Below, piece after piece: positions 12,401-25,196 of a DNA stretch of 64,000 nt (position 1 is the first letter of the stretch; each line of letters opens with the position of its first letter). Source of the DNA: an uncultured Alphaproteobacteria bacterium (GTDB taxonomy: Bacteria; Pseudomonadota; Alphaproteobacteria; Methylaequorales; Methylaequoraceae); NCBI GenBank assembly GCA_902595755.1, contig CACJRF010000008.1, positions 1-64,000 on the forward strand. The letters are read 5' to 3'. The notes under the pieces are model-generated. The model did not search any database. It saw only the letters and a list, made by a program, of their open reading frames with translations, and was not told the origin of the DNA. The position numbers were made by a program, and so were the translations under genes.

Positions 12401-13246
12401 ATGAATTTTTCTAGTCTAACAAAATTGGCTGCAAATCTTTTAATATCAGAGTTAAAAGCAGACCTTGGTAAAATTAATTTTAATCAAGATAAAACTACAA
12501 GACTTCTTATTAAAAAAACAAAAATTGTAAATGTTAGAATTTTTACAAAAGAAAAAATAGTATTATGTGGTGGAAAGTTTGTTAAAGATTTTATTAGTAA
12601 AAATTTTCCAAAAATTAAAATTAAACTGAATTATAGGGATGGAGATGAAATTAATAAAAACTCTAATTTAATTTTATTAGATGGGGATGTAAGACTTATC
12701 TTAAAAATTGAAAGAACAATACTAAATTTTTTACAACACTTGTCATCAATTTCAAGTGAGACAAAAAAATATGTTGTTAAACTTAAAAAATCAAATACAA
12801 AATTACTAGATACCAGAAAAACAACTTGTGGATTAAGATATTTAGAGAAATATGCTACCAAAATGGGAGGTGCTATTAATCATAGGTTTGGATTGTTTGA
12901 CGAAATTTTAATTAAAGATAATCATATTAAGGCGTTAGGTGGTATTACTAATACTTTAAAAACTTTAAAAGGAAAAAAAATTAATTATAAAATTGAATGT
13001 GATACTTTAAGTCAAGTTCGTGATTGTATCGCAGCAGGGTCAAAATACATACTTCTTGATAATATGTCGCCTAATAAAGTAAAAAAAATCATTAATTGTT
13101 TTGGTAAAAAAGCAAAGTTCGAGGTCAGTGGCGGGGTAAATCTTAAAAATATTACAAAGTACTCAAAAGTTGGTGCAAATTATATTTCTACAAGTAAAAT
13201 TACACTTTGTTCTAAATCGGTAGATATTAGTTTAGAGTTAATATAA
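12401..13246 (+). CDS. nadC: Nicotinate-nucleotide pyrophosphorylase (carboxylating)
   Basis: LDTRKTTCGLRYLEKYATKMGGAINHRFGLFDEILIKDNH. Confidence 0.96.
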   Translation: MNFSSLTKLAANLLISELKADLGKINFNQDKTTRLLIKKTKIVNVRIFTKEKIVLCGGKFVKDFISKNFPKIKIKLNYRDGDEINKNSNLILLDGDVRLILKIERTILNFLQHLSSISSETKKYVVKLKKSNTKLLDTRKTTCGLRYLEKYATKMGGAINHRFGLFDEILIKDNHIKALGGITNTLKTLKGKKINYKIECDTLSQVRDCIAAGSKYILLDNMSPNKVKKIINCFGKKAKFEVSGGVNLKNITKYSKVGANYISTSKITLCSKSVDISLELI

Positions 13247-13258
13247 AGTTGTAAAGGT

Positions 13259-14206
13259 ATGAATAAGATTAGTCTTATTGGAGCTGGGAATATAGGAACA
13301 ATACTTGCCTATAGTATTGCTAGAAAAAACCTTGGTGACATAGTATTGGTTGATGTTGTTGATGGGCTAGCTGAAGGGAAATGTCTCGACCTTGGTCAAA
13401 GTCTTCCAATCGATAAACTAAATTTAAAAATACTTGGAACAGATGATATTTCAAAAATTCATGATAGCGATGTCATTATTATCACTGCAGGTATTGCTAG
13501 AAAACCAGGTATGAGTAGGGACGATTTAATTGAGACTAACTTCAAGATAATGCAAAATATAGGAATAGCTATTAAAGATTTTTCACCAAACTCTTTTGTA
13601 ATTTGTATCACAAATCCACTTGATGCTATGGTTTGGGCATTAAAAGAAATTTCGGGCTTGAAGAAAAATTCTATTATTGGAATGGCAGGAATATTAGATT
13701 CTTCAAGGTTCAAGTATTTTTTAGGAAAAGAATTAAATATTGCTTTCGAAAATATTCAAACAATTGTTCTAGGTGGTCACGGTGATACTATGGTCCCTTT
13801 ACTTGATTATACAACCATTTCAGGTATACCAATAAAAAATTTCATTGATAATAAAAGAATTTCACTGGAAAAAATTAACCAAATTATTGAACGAACTAGA
13901 AATGGAGGTGGAGAGGTTGTTTCTCTTTTAAAAGATAGCTCTGCTTTCTATTCCCCTGCATGTAGCGCAGTAGAAATGCTAGAGTCTTATATCTTTGACC
14001 AAAGGAAAATTTTACCTTGCTCAGCATATTTACAAGGAGAATACGGTGTGTCTGATTTATTTGTCGGCGTTCCTGTTATTATTGGAAGAAAGGGAATTGA
14101 GGAAATTATAGAACTAGATTTAACCGACGACATTCATAAAGAATTTAATAAATCAGTAAACTCTGTTGATAACCTTGTAAAAAAATGTAAAAAACTACTA
14201 GTTTAA
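13259..14206 (+). CDS. mdh: Malate dehydrogenase
   Basis: SLIGAGNIGTILAY, ITNPLDAMVW, VLGGHGDTMVPL. Confidence 0.96.
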   Translation: MNKISLIGAGNIGTILAYSIARKNLGDIVLVDVVDGLAEGKCLDLGQSLPIDKLNLKILGTDDISKIHDSDVIIITAGIARKPGMSRDDLIETNFKIMQNIGIAIKDFSPNSFVICITNPLDAMVWALKEISGLKKNSIIGMAGILDSSRFKYFLGKELNIAFENIQTIVLGGHGDTMVPLLDYTTISGIPIKNFIDNKRISLEKINQIIERTRNGGGEVVSLLKDSSAFYSPACSAVEMLESYIFDQRKILPCSAYLQGEYGVSDLFVGVPVIIGRKGIEEIIELDLTDDIHKEFNKSVNSVDNLVKKCKKLLV

Positions 14207-14231
14207 GAAAAAAAAGTCATATATATTCTGT

Positions 14232-14255
14232 TTTTGTAACTTTGATGTTACAAAA
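14232..14255. promoter_or_regulatory. Perfect inverted repeat TTTTGTAAC-N6-GTTACAAAA upstream of sucC
   Basis: 9/9 bp arms, 6-bp spacer, 22 bp before sucC ATG at 14278. Confidence 0.6.
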
Positions 14256-14277
14256 TTGTGTCAAGGAAATTAGAAAA

Positions 14278-15441
14278 ATGGACATTCACGAATATCAGGC
14301 CAAACAGCTATTATCAAAATTCGGTGTTTCAATTCCGCCAGGAGAGGTTGTTTATCAAACACATGAAGCAGAAAATATTATTACTTGGCTTAACGAAGAC
14401 AAGATAGTTGTTAAGGCCCAAGTTCATGCAGGTGGTAGAGGAAAAGCTGGTGGGATTAAGGTTTGTAAAAACGACGATGAGGTAATTAAAACCGTTGACG
14501 AGATGATTGGTATGAAACTCATTACACCTCAAACTAATGAAAATGGTAAGATAGTAAGAAGAGTCTATTTAGAAAAAGGGTATGAGATAGCTAAAGAATT
14601 TTACTTGTGTATTACAGTGGATAGGGAGACTGGAGGGAATACTATTATTTCCTCAAGGAAAGGTGGGGTCAACATTGAAGAAGTTGCAGAGAAAAGTCCG
14701 GACGAAATACACACAATGCAAATTGCACCAGGTTCAGATTTATTGACTCATCACGCAAGAACTATTGTCTATAATTTAGGCCTTAAGGGTCAAGAAGCGA
14801 AGCAAGCTCAGAAGAATATTCTTGCAATTTATAAAGCTTTCGTTTCTCTTGATGCTGCACTAATCGAAATCAATCCGTTTGCCGTAACCAAAGATGGTGA
14901 GGTAATTGTTCTTGATTGTAAAGCTTCATTTGATGATAATGCTCTTTACCGTCAAAGACAAGTTGCTGAGATGAAAGATGAAAATGAGTATGACCCCTTG
15001 GAATTAGAGGCAGCAAGACATGACTTAAATTATGTTAAGTTAGATGGAAATATTGGTTTGATGGTAAATGGTGCCGGCTTGTCGATGGCAACTATGGATA
15101 TAATAAAATATTATGGGGGAGAAGCAGCTAATTTCATGGATGTAGCAGGAGCCGCAACCCCAGAAAGAGTGGCAGCCGCATTCAAATTGATATACAAGGA
15201 TAAAGATGTAAAGGGTATATTGATCAATATTTTTGGAGGTATGATGAGATGTAATGACATAGCGCAAGGGCTTGTAAATGCTTCCAAAGAAGTAGGTTTA
15301 GATAAACCATTAGTAGTTAGATTAGAAGGAACAAATGTTGAAATGGGAATGGATATTCTTAATAACTCAGGTTTTCCAATCAAACCAGTAGCAACAATGG
15401 AAGAAGCGGCTCAAAAAGTTGTTCAAATGGTAAAGGAATAA
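14278..15441 (+). CDS. sucC: Succinyl-CoA synthetase beta subunit (start taken at MDIHEYQAK rather than the ORF-track start 14242)
   Basis: [32 protein letters not shown]. Confidence 0.97.
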   Translation: MDIHEYQAKQLLSKFGVSIPPGEVVYQTHEAENIITWLNEDKIVVKAQVHAGGRGKAGGIKVCKNDDEVIKTVDEMIGMKLITPQTNENGKIVRRVYLEKGYEIAKEFYLCITVDRETGGNTIISSRKGGVNIEEVAEKSPDEIHTMQIAPGSDLLTHHARTIVYNLGLKGQEAKQAQKNILAIYKAFVSLDAALIEINPFAVTKDGEVIVLDCKASFDDNALYRQRQVAEMKDENEYDPLELEAARHDLNYVKLDGNIGLMVNGAGLSMATMDIIKYYGGEAANFMDVAGAATPERVAAAFKLIYKDKDVKGILINIFGGMMRCNDIAQGLVNASKEVGLDKPLVVRLEGTNVEMGMDILNNSGFPIKPVATMEEAAQKVVQMVKE

Positions 15442-15445
15442 AGTT

Positions 15446-16321
15446 TTGGCAGTTTTACTAACAAAAGAATCAAAAGTTATTTGTCAGGGATTTACTGGTG
15501 CACAAGGAACATTTCATTCTGAAAGAGCAATTGCATATCATACAAATATGGTGGGTGGTGTAACACCTGAAAAAGGTGGTACTACACATTTAGATATACC
15601 TGTGTTCAATACAGTTGCTGAAGCAAAAAAAAAGACAGGATGTAATGCAAGTGGGGTGTTTGTACCACCACCTTTCGCAGCAGATGCTATTTTAGAAGCG
15701 GTTGAAGCAGAGTTAGATCTTGTTGTATGCATTACGGATGGTATACCAACAAGTGATATGCAAAGGGTCAGAAGGGAAATGAAAGGTTCTAAAACTAGAC
15801 TGGTAGGTCCAAATTGTCCTGGGGTTTTAACACCAGGTGTAGGTAAAATTGGAATTATACCTGGGCATATATGTAAACCAGGAAGAATTGGTGTCGTCTC
15901 TAGATCGGGGACATTATCATATGAATCAGCTGTTCAAACAGCAGCTCTTGGTCAATCTACTATTATTGGTATAGGAGGTGATCCTGTTAATGGAACTAAT
16001 TTTGTTGATGCGTTAGAACTTTTTTTAAAAGATCCAGATACTGATGGCATTGTTCTCATTGGAGAAATTGGAGGAACTGCAGAAGTAGAAGGTGCAGATT
16101 TTATAAAAAGCTGGTCTGGTAAATACAAAAAACCCGTTGCAGCTTTTGTTGCAGGAGCTGCCGCGCCTAAAGGTAGAAAATTGGGTCATGCGGGAGCTAT
16201 AGTTAATAGTGGTGCAGAAACAGCAGATGCGAAAAAAGAAGCCTTAAAAATTGCAGGAGTTGAAGTATCTGACACCATAACAAGAATTGGTGAAGCCATG
16301 AAAAAGGCAATGGGAGCTTAA
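15446..16321 (+). CDS. sucD: Succinyl-CoA synthetase alpha subunit
   Basis: [33 protein letters not shown]; follows sucC. Confidence 0.97.
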   Translation: MAVLLTKESKVICQGFTGAQGTFHSERAIAYHTNMVGGVTPEKGGTTHLDIPVFNTVAEAKKKTGCNASGVFVPPPFAADAILEAVEAELDLVVCITDGIPTSDMQRVRREMKGSKTRLVGPNCPGVLTPGVGKIGIIPGHICKPGRIGVVSRSGTLSYESAVQTAALGQSTIIGIGGDPVNGTNFVDALELFLKDPDTDGIVLIGEIGGTAEVEGADFIKSWSGKYKKPVAAFVAGAAAPKGRKLGHAGAIVNSGAETADAKKEALKIAGVEVSDTITRIGEAMKKAMGA

Positions 16322-16322
16322 A

Positions 16323-16847
16323 ATGAGTAAAAATGTAATGATATCATTTCTTGGAGAAAATAAACCTAATTTAATTTCTGACGTAACTAATTATTTAACA
16401 GAGCAAGGTGGAGATTTCTCTGGAGTTACTTTTGCAACTCTTGGAAGAGTTTGTGAATTAACGATGATATATCAATTAAGTAAAAATGAAGATGCAAGCT
16501 CACTTAAGGATGATTTGAGTAGTCTGAAATCCGTTAAAAATGGTGAGTTTACTGTTAAAGATATACCAACAAATTCAGATACAGGACCAACCACAAAAAT
16601 CACTCATCGAATCGTTCTTTCAGGAGAGGATCAAAAAGGTCTGCTAAATAAGATTATCAAAACTTTAAATGATAATAATGCTTTGATAATAAGAATGAAT
16701 ACAGAAAAAATTGTTTTCCCTTCAAATACACAATATATTTCTAGGTTTGCTATTTCGATTCGAGATGAGAATGCACCTCAATGTCTATCGCAAATGGTAA
16801 AAGTTGCAGGTGAGATGAAACTAACCTTTAGATACGAAACATCCTAA
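16323..16847 (+). CDS. ACT-domain protein, GcvR-like
   Basis: Two ACT-like halves (MISFLGENKPNLISDVTNYL; IVLSGEDQKGLLNKIIKTL). Confidence 0.75.
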   Translation: MSKNVMISFLGENKPNLISDVTNYLTEQGGDFSGVTFATLGRVCELTMIYQLSKNEDASSLKDDLSSLKSVKNGEFTVKDIPTNSDTGPTTKITHRIVLSGEDQKGLLNKIIKTLNDNNALIIRMNTEKIVFPSNTQYISRFAISIRDENAPQCLSQMVKVAGEMKLTFRYETS

Positions 16848-17755
16848 TTATCTGATAGAGGATGGTTTTTCTCTAACATATTTTGAATCCTTTTTGTACT
16901 CACCGCTGTATATCGTTGTGTAGTTGATAAAGATGAGTGACCTAATAATTCCTGAATTGTTCTTAGATCTGTAAAGTTTTCTAATAACTCGCTCGCAAAT
17001 GTGTGTCTTAGCGAGTGAGGTGTTACATTTTCTGCAAAACAGAGCGTTTTTCTAATATCTCTAATTAATTTTTGTATAACGGTAGGTTGCAATGTCCCTC
17101 CCCTTTTTCCCCTAAAGAAAGACTGATCACTTTCTAAAACAAAAGGACATTCCTTTTCCAAAGTCTTTATAAAAATAATAAATTTTTCAAGCATAGGTAT
17201 AACCCTAATTTTGCCACCCTTACCCTTAATTCTTATTCCACTAAAACTTAAGTCCTTTTTTCTAAGGTTCAAAACCTCCCCTATTCTTAAACCATAACCC
17301 CACATTAAAATTAATACTGATAAATTTCTTATCAGAATCCATTTTGTTTTTTCATATTTTACAAATCTAAAAATTTCATTAACTTGATTTTTTGTAAGTG
17401 GTCTTGGAAGCGAATTTCTGAATTTAGGTCCATTAATAAATAAAATAACGCTAGATTTAATTAGTCTTTTTTTTGATAAAAATGTGAAGAAGCTTTTTAT
17501 CGATGATAGTGCTCTAGCATTACTTCTTTGAGAAAGGTTATTCTTTATCCTTTGAAAAAACCACCCAGTTAGGTCGTCCTCACTAATCTTTTTCAGATCT
17601 TTAAATTCTATCTGAATTCCATAATGTGAATTCATGAAGCTCACAAACGATCTTAAATCTCTCACATATGACAAAATTGTGTTATTACTTAATCTCTTTT
17701 CATTTGTTATCCAATCACTCCATTCATTAATTGCTGATTCAAGCATTTTATTCAT
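16844..17755 (-). CDS. xerC: Tyrosine recombinase XerC
   Basis: GYGLRIGEVL, TPHSLRHTFASELL, LLGHSSLSTTQRYTAV; beside DUF484 gene. Confidence 0.92.
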   Translation of the reverse strand: MNKMLESAINEWSDWITNEKRLSNNTILSYVRDLRSFVSFMNSHYGIQIEFKDLKKISEDDLTGWFFQRIKNNLSQRSNARALSSIKSFFTFLSKKRLIKSSVILFINGPKFRNSLPRPLTKNQVNEIFRFVKYEKTKWILIRNLSVLILMWGYGLRIGEVLNLRKKDLSFSGIRIKGKGGKIRVIPMLEKFIIFIKTLEKECPFVLESDQSFFRGKRGGTLQPTVIQKLIRDIRKTLCFAENVTPHSLRHTFASELLENFTDLRTIQELLGHSSLSTTQRYTAVSTKRIQNMLEKNHPLSDN

Positions 17756-18404
17756 TTAAAAAGCTTTTAAATTTATTTTCAAATACTAATGAGAAAAATT
17801 TGATTAAATCATACGCCTTTTTACCTATAAAATGGTTAGTTTTACTTCCAAAGACCAAAAGTGCAGGTGACCCTAAAATAAATTTATCTAATGAGAATAT
17901 TGCATTAGAGTAAATTTTTACATCAATATTATCATATAATCCAAAACTTTGATCTGTTGCGTCTAATATTAGATTTTTATCAGTACGATAAATTAAACTG
18001 ATTTTCTTTTCATTAAGAAATATCTGATCATATTTTTCTGAGAATTTTTTGTCAGATGTAATTAGCGAAATAATTTCAACTTCAAAAAGTTTTGTAAGGT
18101 CAGTGTTAAGAAAATGAAAAAAATCCTTTAAGTTTTTTTGTCTTAACAAATGAATAATTGATTCATGTACTTTTGTTTGAGTGATATAATTATACTTAGC
18201 AGTTTCTATAAAATCTTTCTGTTTGTTTTTAAGATTTCCTATAATCCAATCTTTAAATGATACTATTTTAGATGTTTTGTCATTAGAGGCTGAAGGAAAT
18301 TCTAGCTTATCTAATAGTGATGGATTTTTGATGAAGAAATCTGAATTCTTTTGAAGATATTCCTCGATATGCTTATTATTTAATTTCTTTAAGATCATCA
18401 ACAT
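17748..18404 (-). CDS. DUF484 family protein
   Basis: N-terminal FFIKNPSLLDKLEFP pattern and position next to xerC. Confidence 0.8.
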   Translation of the reverse strand: MLMILKKLNNKHIEEYLQKNSDFFIKNPSLLDKLEFPSASNDKTSKIVSFKDWIIGNLKNKQKDFIETAKYNYITQTKVHESIIHLLRQKNLKDFFHFLNTDLTKLFEVEIISLITSDKKFSEKYDQIFLNEKKISLIYRTDKNLILDATDQSFGLYDNIDVKIYSNAIFSLDKFILGSPALLVFGSKTNHFIGKKAYDLIKFFSLVFENKFKSFLNE

Positions 18405-18466
18405 ATAATATTTATATTGTTGGAATTTGACAATATTTTGATTAAAAATTTTGCTATACTTACTAA

Positions 18467-20413
18467 ATGATCTGTGAAATTTTACTTCCTAAACCAATCA
18501 AGAAAACTTTCTATTATAAAACCTCAGAGTTTCTTGAAACAGGAATTGTTGTAAAAGTTGAATTTAAAAGTAAAAAGGTTGTAGGTGTGGTAATTAAAAC
18601 TCATAGAGAGAAAATTTATAATAAGCCTTTAAAATCTATTGATAATATTTTAAGTTCAACCCCTCTTCCAACTGAAATTTTAAAAAGTACAGAATTTGTT
18701 GCTAAATATACTTGTAATTTTAGAGCATTGATTCTCAAATTATTCCTTACCGGTTTTGAGAGAAATTCAATTATTAAATTAGAAAAAAATTTATTTAATA
18801 GAACTAAAAAACTCGAATTATCAAGCGAACAAAGAAAGGCAATTAAATCTCTAAAAGAGTTAGGAAATAAATTCAAGGTCGCAGTACTTCATGGAGTTAC
18901 TGGTTCTGGGAAAACTAGAGTATTTATGAGTTTAGTCAAAGAAAAACTTCTAAATGGATTTCAGTGTTTAATTCTTGTTCCTGAGATTATTCTTACTTCA
19001 GAGTGGGTAAAAGAGATTGAAAAGGATTTTAATATAAGTCCAATTATTTATCATTCTTCAGTAAATAAAAAAAAAAGAGAGGAAATATGCAAAGCTGTAT
19101 TTAATAAAGATATAAATTTTATAATTGGAACAAGATCAGCTTTAACATTACCATTTACTAATTTAGGTGTAATTATTATAGATGAAGAACATGACAATTC
19201 CTATAAACAAAATAATCAACTAATTTTAAACTTCAGAGATTTTGCAATTGTTAGAGCAAAAAATTCGAACTGTAATATTATTTTAAGCTCTGCGACACCT
19301 TCCATTGAAACTTTTTTGAATGTTAAAACAAAAAAATTTGAGATTATTAAACTTAAAAAAAGGATAAATAAAAATGTCTTACCAACAATTAAAATTTTAG
19401 ATTCTAGAAAACAAAAAGGATTAATATCAGACAAACTTCAGCAAGAAATAAAAAGCAATATCTCTAATAATCTGCAAACTCTTCTTTTTTTAAATAAACG
19501 AGGATATGCACCTTTTGTAATTTGTAAAAAATGTGGAGTTACAAAAACCTGTAATAATTGCTCTTCATCATTAACTCTTCATGAATTTGCAGAAAAACAA
19601 AAAAGTTATCTTCTTTGCCATTATTGTAATCATAAAGAATACTTCGAAGATTCATGTAAAAGCTGTAATTCAATAAATTCTTTAATTTTTCCAGGTTATG
19701 GGGTTGAGAAAGTTTTTGAAGAAGTGTCTAATTTATTCCCTGAAGCTAAAATTTCGCTTTTATCAAGTGATAAAGTCAAAAATAAGAGCTTGAGCAAAGA
19801 GATTAAGGATATAACAGAAAATAGAGTGCAAATCGTTATTGGCACTCAAATTATCTCCAAGGGGCATAACTTTCCATTTTTAAAAACTGTTGGAATACTA
19901 AATATAGATTCTATTCTTAATGACTTTGATTTTAGGTCTAGTGAAAAAGGTTTTCAGCAAATAACTCAAGTAGCTGGTAGAGCAGGTAGAAAAGATCTTA
20001 ACGGAGAGGTTTTTATACAAACCTATCAACCAAATCATCCAGTAATAAAATCAAGTATAAATTCAGATTATGAATGGTTTGTCAATTATGAACTCCATGA
20101 AAGAAGGAAGAATTTTTTACCTCCATTTTCAAGTTTTATATCCATCATAATAAATTCTACAAATGAAAATAAAGCAAAAAATTATGGGTTAAATTTAAGA
20201 AATTCAATTAAAGAAGCTTTTCCTAATATAGTTTTATTTGGTCCATCACCCTCAATTATCTTTAAGCAAAATAAAATCTTTAGATTTAGGATGTTATTTA
20301 AATTAAAAAAAAACTCGAAATCAGGCACAATTTTCAAAAACTTTCTCACAAACATCATTACTCCAAATGGTATTAAGATATATATAGATGTTGATCCAAT
20401 AAACTTTACATAA
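18467..20413 (+). CDS. priA: Primosomal replication helicase PriA
   Basis: HGVTGSGKTRVF, IIDEEHDNSYKQ, CxxC zinc clusters (CKKCGVTKTCNNCSSSL, CHYC, CKSC). Confidence 0.95.
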   Translation: MICEILLPKPIKKTFYYKTSEFLETGIVVKVEFKSKKVVGVVIKTHREKIYNKPLKSIDNILSSTPLPTEILKSTEFVAKYTCNFRALILKLFLTGFERNSIIKLEKNLFNRTKKLELSSEQRKAIKSLKELGNKFKVAVLHGVTGSGKTRVFMSLVKEKLLNGFQCLILVPEIILTSEWVKEIEKDFNISPIIYHSSVNKKKREEICKAVFNKDINFIIGTRSALTLPFTNLGVIIIDEEHDNSYKQNNQLILNFRDFAIVRAKNSNCNIILSSATPSIETFLNVKTKKFEIIKLKKRINKNVLPTIKILDSRKQKGLISDKLQQEIKSNISNNLQTLLFLNKRGYAPFVICKKCGVTKTCNNCSSSLTLHEFAEKQKSYLLCHYCNHKEYFEDSCKSCNSINSLIFPGYGVEKVFEEVSNLFPEAKISLLSSDKVKNKSLSKEIKDITENRVQIVIGTQIISKGHNFPFLKTVGILNIDSILNDFDFRSSEKGFQQITQVAGRAGRKDLNGEVFIQTYQPNHPVIKSSINSDYEWFVNYELHERRKNFLPPFSSFISIIINSTNENKAKNYGLNLRNSIKEAFPNIVLFGPSPSIIFKQNKIFRFRMLFKLKKNSKSGTIFKNFLTNIITPNGIKIYIDVDPINFT

Positions 20414-20479
20414 TTATAAATTTCAAATATTGAATAGATTGACTTCTTATGCTAATAAAGTCTTTTAAAATTTATAAAA

Positions 20480-21019
20480 TTGACTGATAAATCAAATTAC
20501 ATAAATGAAGTATCTATAAGATACGCAAACGCACTTATCTTAATAAGTAAGAAGGGTGGACTTAAGCAAATCCAAAACGATTTTGAATCCTTTATTAAAC
20601 TCATAGAGACCAACAAAGATTTAAAGTTGGTCATAAATAATCCACTTATCAATGTTATAAAAAAATCAACTATTTTGGAAAATATATGTAAAGCTATTAA
20701 AACTCAAAAAATTTTCCTCGGTTTTTTAAAAACTCTGACAAAGCATAACAAAATAGTCCTTGTAGAAAAAGTTTTTAGTCAGTTTAATAAATTAATTGAT
20801 ATAAAGGAGGGGTTTACTGAGGTTCATTTGACAACATCGAAAAAGCTAGAAAATGAAAAATTAAAACAAATAGAAAATATTATATCCCAAAAAATAGATT
20901 GTAAGGTTAAATTAAAAAAAAAGGTGGATCCTCAGATAATTGGGGGCATAATCATTCAAATAGATTCATTTATGATAGATAACTCTGTTAGATCTAAGTT
21001 ATCTGAGAATTTAATATAA
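20480..21019 (+). CDS. atpH: ATP synthase delta subunit
   Basis: ISIRYANALILISKK-type start and position before atpA; TTG start. Confidence 0.92.
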   Translation: MTDKSNYINEVSIRYANALILISKKGGLKQIQNDFESFIKLIETNKDLKLVINNPLINVIKKSTILENICKAIKTQKIFLGFLKTLTKHNKIVLVEKVFSQFNKLIDIKEGFTEVHLTTSKKLENEKLKQIENIISQKIDCKVKLKKKVDPQIIGGIIIQIDSFMIDNSVRSKLSENLI

Positions 21020-21034
21020 AGAAAGGGAAATATA

Positions 21035-22585
21035 ATGGGAATAGATGCATCAGAAATTTCGGAAATACTTAAATCAGAAATAGAAGGCTTAACAAATGAA
21101 GGTGAAATTTCTGAAGTTGGCACCGTGCTTACTGTTGGCGATGGTATTGCCAGAGTTTATGGACTTAATAATGTACAAGCTGGAGAAATGGTTGAGTTTC
21201 CTGGTAAGATTAAAGGAATGGCACTTAATTTAGAAGACGATAATGTAGGTGTTGTTATTTTTGGTAGTGATAAATCAATTAAAGAGGGAGATATTGTTAA
21301 AAGAACAAAGTCCATTGTTGAAGTTCCTTCAGGTAAAGGTTTATTAGGTAGAGTTGTTGATGGCTTAGGGAACCCAATAGATGGAAAGGGTCCATTAAAA
21401 GATGTTAAATTTAGAAGAGCTGAAGTTAAAGCACCAGGAATAATTCCGAGAAAATCAGTTCATGAACCAATGCAGACTGGAATAAAGGCAATTGATAGTC
21501 TTATTCCTATTGGAAGAGGACAAAGAGAACTTATAATAGGAGATAGACAAACTGGAAAAACATCTGTCATCATCGATACAATATTAAATCAAAAAGAGGT
21601 AAATAAAAATTCTGATGAATCAAAAAAGCTTTACTGCATTTATGTATCTATCGGTCAAAAAAGGTCTACAGTTGCTCAAATAGTCAAAACTTTGGAGGAA
21701 AATGATGCCTTAAAATACTCCATTGTCGTTGCTGCAACTGCTTCTGACCCTGCACCACTTCAATTCCTAGCACCCTACACGGGTTGTGCAATGGGTGAAT
21801 ATTTTAGAGACAATGGAATGCATGCGGTAATTTTTTACGATGATCTTTCCAAACAAGCTGTTGCTTATAGACAAATGTCGTTATTATTAAGAAGACCTCC
21901 AGGAAGGGAGGCATTCCCTGGCGATGTATTCTATATACACTCCAGACTTTTAGAAAGGGCTGCAAAAATGGGTGATGATCACGGTGCTGGCTCCTTAACC
22001 TCTTTACCAGTTATTGAAACTCAGGCTGGCGATGTTTCCGCGTATATACCAACAAACGTAATTTCAATAACAGACGGTCAAATATTTTTAGAAACTGAAC
22101 TTTTCTTTAAAGGAATTAGACCAGCTGTTAACGTTGGATTATCAGTAAGTAGAGTTGGTTCTGCTGCACAAATCAAGGCAATGAAACAAGTCTCCGGATC
22201 AATAAAACTAGATCTAGCACAATTTCGAGAAATGGAGGCCTTCTCACAGTTTGCTTCAGATCTTGATCAATCGACTAAAGATCTTCTTGAAAGGGGTCGG
22301 AGACTAACCGAAATTTTAAAACAGCCTCAATACAAACCTTTAAAGGTTGAACAACAAGTACTTATCATTTTTGCTGGAGTAAAGGGCTTTCTTGATAAAA
22401 TTTCTGTGAACGATGTGACAAAGTTTGAATCTTTTTTATTAGAACAAATGCAAGATAGGGGAAAAAATATAATAAGTAAAATTGAAAAAGAACAAAGCCT
22501 TAGTAAACAGTTAGAGGGTGAAATCAATGTTTTTTTAGAAAAAGTTGTTGAAGATTTTTTAAGAGGAACCGATGCCAAGTCTTAA
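21035..22585 (+). CDS. atpA: ATP synthase alpha subunit
   Basis: [15 protein letters not shown], full length 516 aa. Confidence 0.98.
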   Translation: MGIDASEISEILKSEIEGLTNEGEISEVGTVLTVGDGIARVYGLNNVQAGEMVEFPGKIKGMALNLEDDNVGVVIFGSDKSIKEGDIVKRTKSIVEVPSGKGLLGRVVDGLGNPIDGKGPLKDVKFRRAEVKAPGIIPRKSVHEPMQTGIKAIDSLIPIGRGQRELIIGDRQTGKTSVIIDTILNQKEVNKNSDESKKLYCIYVSIGQKRSTVAQIVKTLEENDALKYSIVVAATASDPAPLQFLAPYTGCAMGEYFRDNGMHAVIFYDDLSKQAVAYRQMSLLLRRPPGREAFPGDVFYIHSRLLERAAKMGDDHGAGSLTSLPVIETQAGDVSAYIPTNVISITDGQIFLETELFFKGIRPAVNVGLSVSRVGSAAQIKAMKQVSGSIKLDLAQFREMEAFSQFASDLDQSTKDLLERGRRLTEILKQPQYKPLKVEQQVLIIFAGVKGFLDKISVNDVTKFESFLLEQMQDRGKNIISKIEKEQSLSKQLEGEINVFLEKVVEDFLRGTDAKS

Positions 22586-23432
22586 GGATTTAAGAAACAG
22601 AATTGGTAGTGTAAAATCTACCAAGAAGATTACATCTGCCATGAAAATGGTAGCTGCCGCAAAATTGAAGAGAGCTCAAGATAATGCTGAAAAAACTAGA
22701 CCGTATGCATTAAAAATGCATGAAATAGTTGAGTCACTTACTTCGTCAGGGGTTGCTCAAGTAAAGAAATTTGGTGAAAGAAATAAGGAAAAGAAAAATA
22801 TTTTATTGATTATTTGCTCAGCAGACAGAGGGTTATGTGGGGGCTTTAATGGATCAATTATAAAATATACAAAGAAACTATCAGCAGAATTATCTAAGAA
22901 TAGTAATTTAAGTTATATATTTGTTGGAAAAAAGGCTTACCAAACTCTAAAAAGAAAATACGAAGCCTCTATCGTAGAGTTTTTTACTGATATCGCAAAC
23001 CCTAGTATAAAATTTGAGTTATCTAGCTCTGTGAGAGATCTTGTTTTAGAACTTTTCTTATCAAATAAGATTGATGAATGTCATCTTATTTATACAGAAT
23101 TTAAAAGTGCAATTTCCCAAACAGTGAAATCTCACAAACTTTTGCCTATCGACAATAGTGGTGAGATAAAAAAAACTAAGACTTATGAATTTGAACCTAG
23201 CGAAGAAAATGTTTTAAATGAGATAATTCCAAGAAATATTGCAATTCAAATTCATTCTGGTTTATTAGAAAATCTTGCAAGTGAGCAAGGCTCGCGTATG
23301 ACTGCTATGGATAATGCTACAAGAAATGCAAATGATATGATAGATAACTTAACTTTGCTTTATAACAGGTCTAGACAAGCTTTGATCACTAGTGAATTAA
23401 TAGAAATAATCTCAGGAGCTGAGGCCGTTTAA
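22572..23432 (+). CDS. atpG: ATP synthase gamma subunit
   Basis: [36 protein letters not shown]. Confidence 0.98.
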   Translation: MPSLKDLRNRIGSVKSTKKITSAMKMVAAAKLKRAQDNAEKTRPYALKMHEIVESLTSSGVAQVKKFGERNKEKKNILLIICSADRGLCGGFNGSIIKYTKKLSAELSKNSNLSYIFVGKKAYQTLKRKYEASIVEFFTDIANPSIKFELSSSVRDLVLELFLSNKIDECHLIYTEFKSAISQTVKSHKLLPIDNSGEIKKTKTYEFEPSEENVLNEIIPRNIAIQIHSGLLENLASEQGSRMTAMDNATRNANDMIDNLTLLYNRSRQALITSELIEIISGAEAV

Positions 23433-24860
<1,428 letters not shown>

Positions 24861-24863
24861 AAA

Positions 24864-25196
24864 ATGTCGTTTAACCTTCAAATAATATCACCTGATGAAT
24901 CTGTATTTGATGAAGAAATTGAAATGGTCATTATACCAGGTACAGAGGGTGACATAGGTGTTTTAAGTAATCATATGCCATTAATAACATCACTAAGACT
25001 AGGTAATATATATATTTATAAAGACAAAAAGATTATTAAAAAATTTTTAGTAAATGGAGGTATACTTGAAGTATTTGAAAATAGATGCACATTGCTAACA
25101 GAAGATATTTCCGATTCAGAGAGTAAAGTTATTAGTAACGATGATGAGCTATCTAAAAGAAAAACGGAAATAGCCTCGAAACAATTTTATACTTAA
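24864..25196 (+). CDS. atpC: ATP synthase epsilon subunit (short, 110 aa)
   Basis: MSFNLQIISPDESVFDEEIEMVIIPGTEGDIGVLSNHMPLIT; follows atpD. Confidence 0.94.
   Translation: MSFNLQIISPDESVFDEEIEMVIIPGTEGDIGVLSNHMPLITSLRLGNIYIYKDKKIIKKFLVNGGILEVFENRCTLLTEDISDSESKVISNDDELSKRKTEIASKQFYT

Noticed and set aside
14242-14277. N-terminal extension MMLQNCVKEIRK of sucC in the ORF track
   Set aside because: SucC homologues start at MDIHEYQAK; the upstream TTG codon lies in the palindromic leader.
16844-17755. Tyrosine recombinase as the integrase for the tRNA-Leu island
   Set aside because: It is XerC in its conserved location with DUF484/priA, about 45 kb away; a housekeeping dif recombinase.
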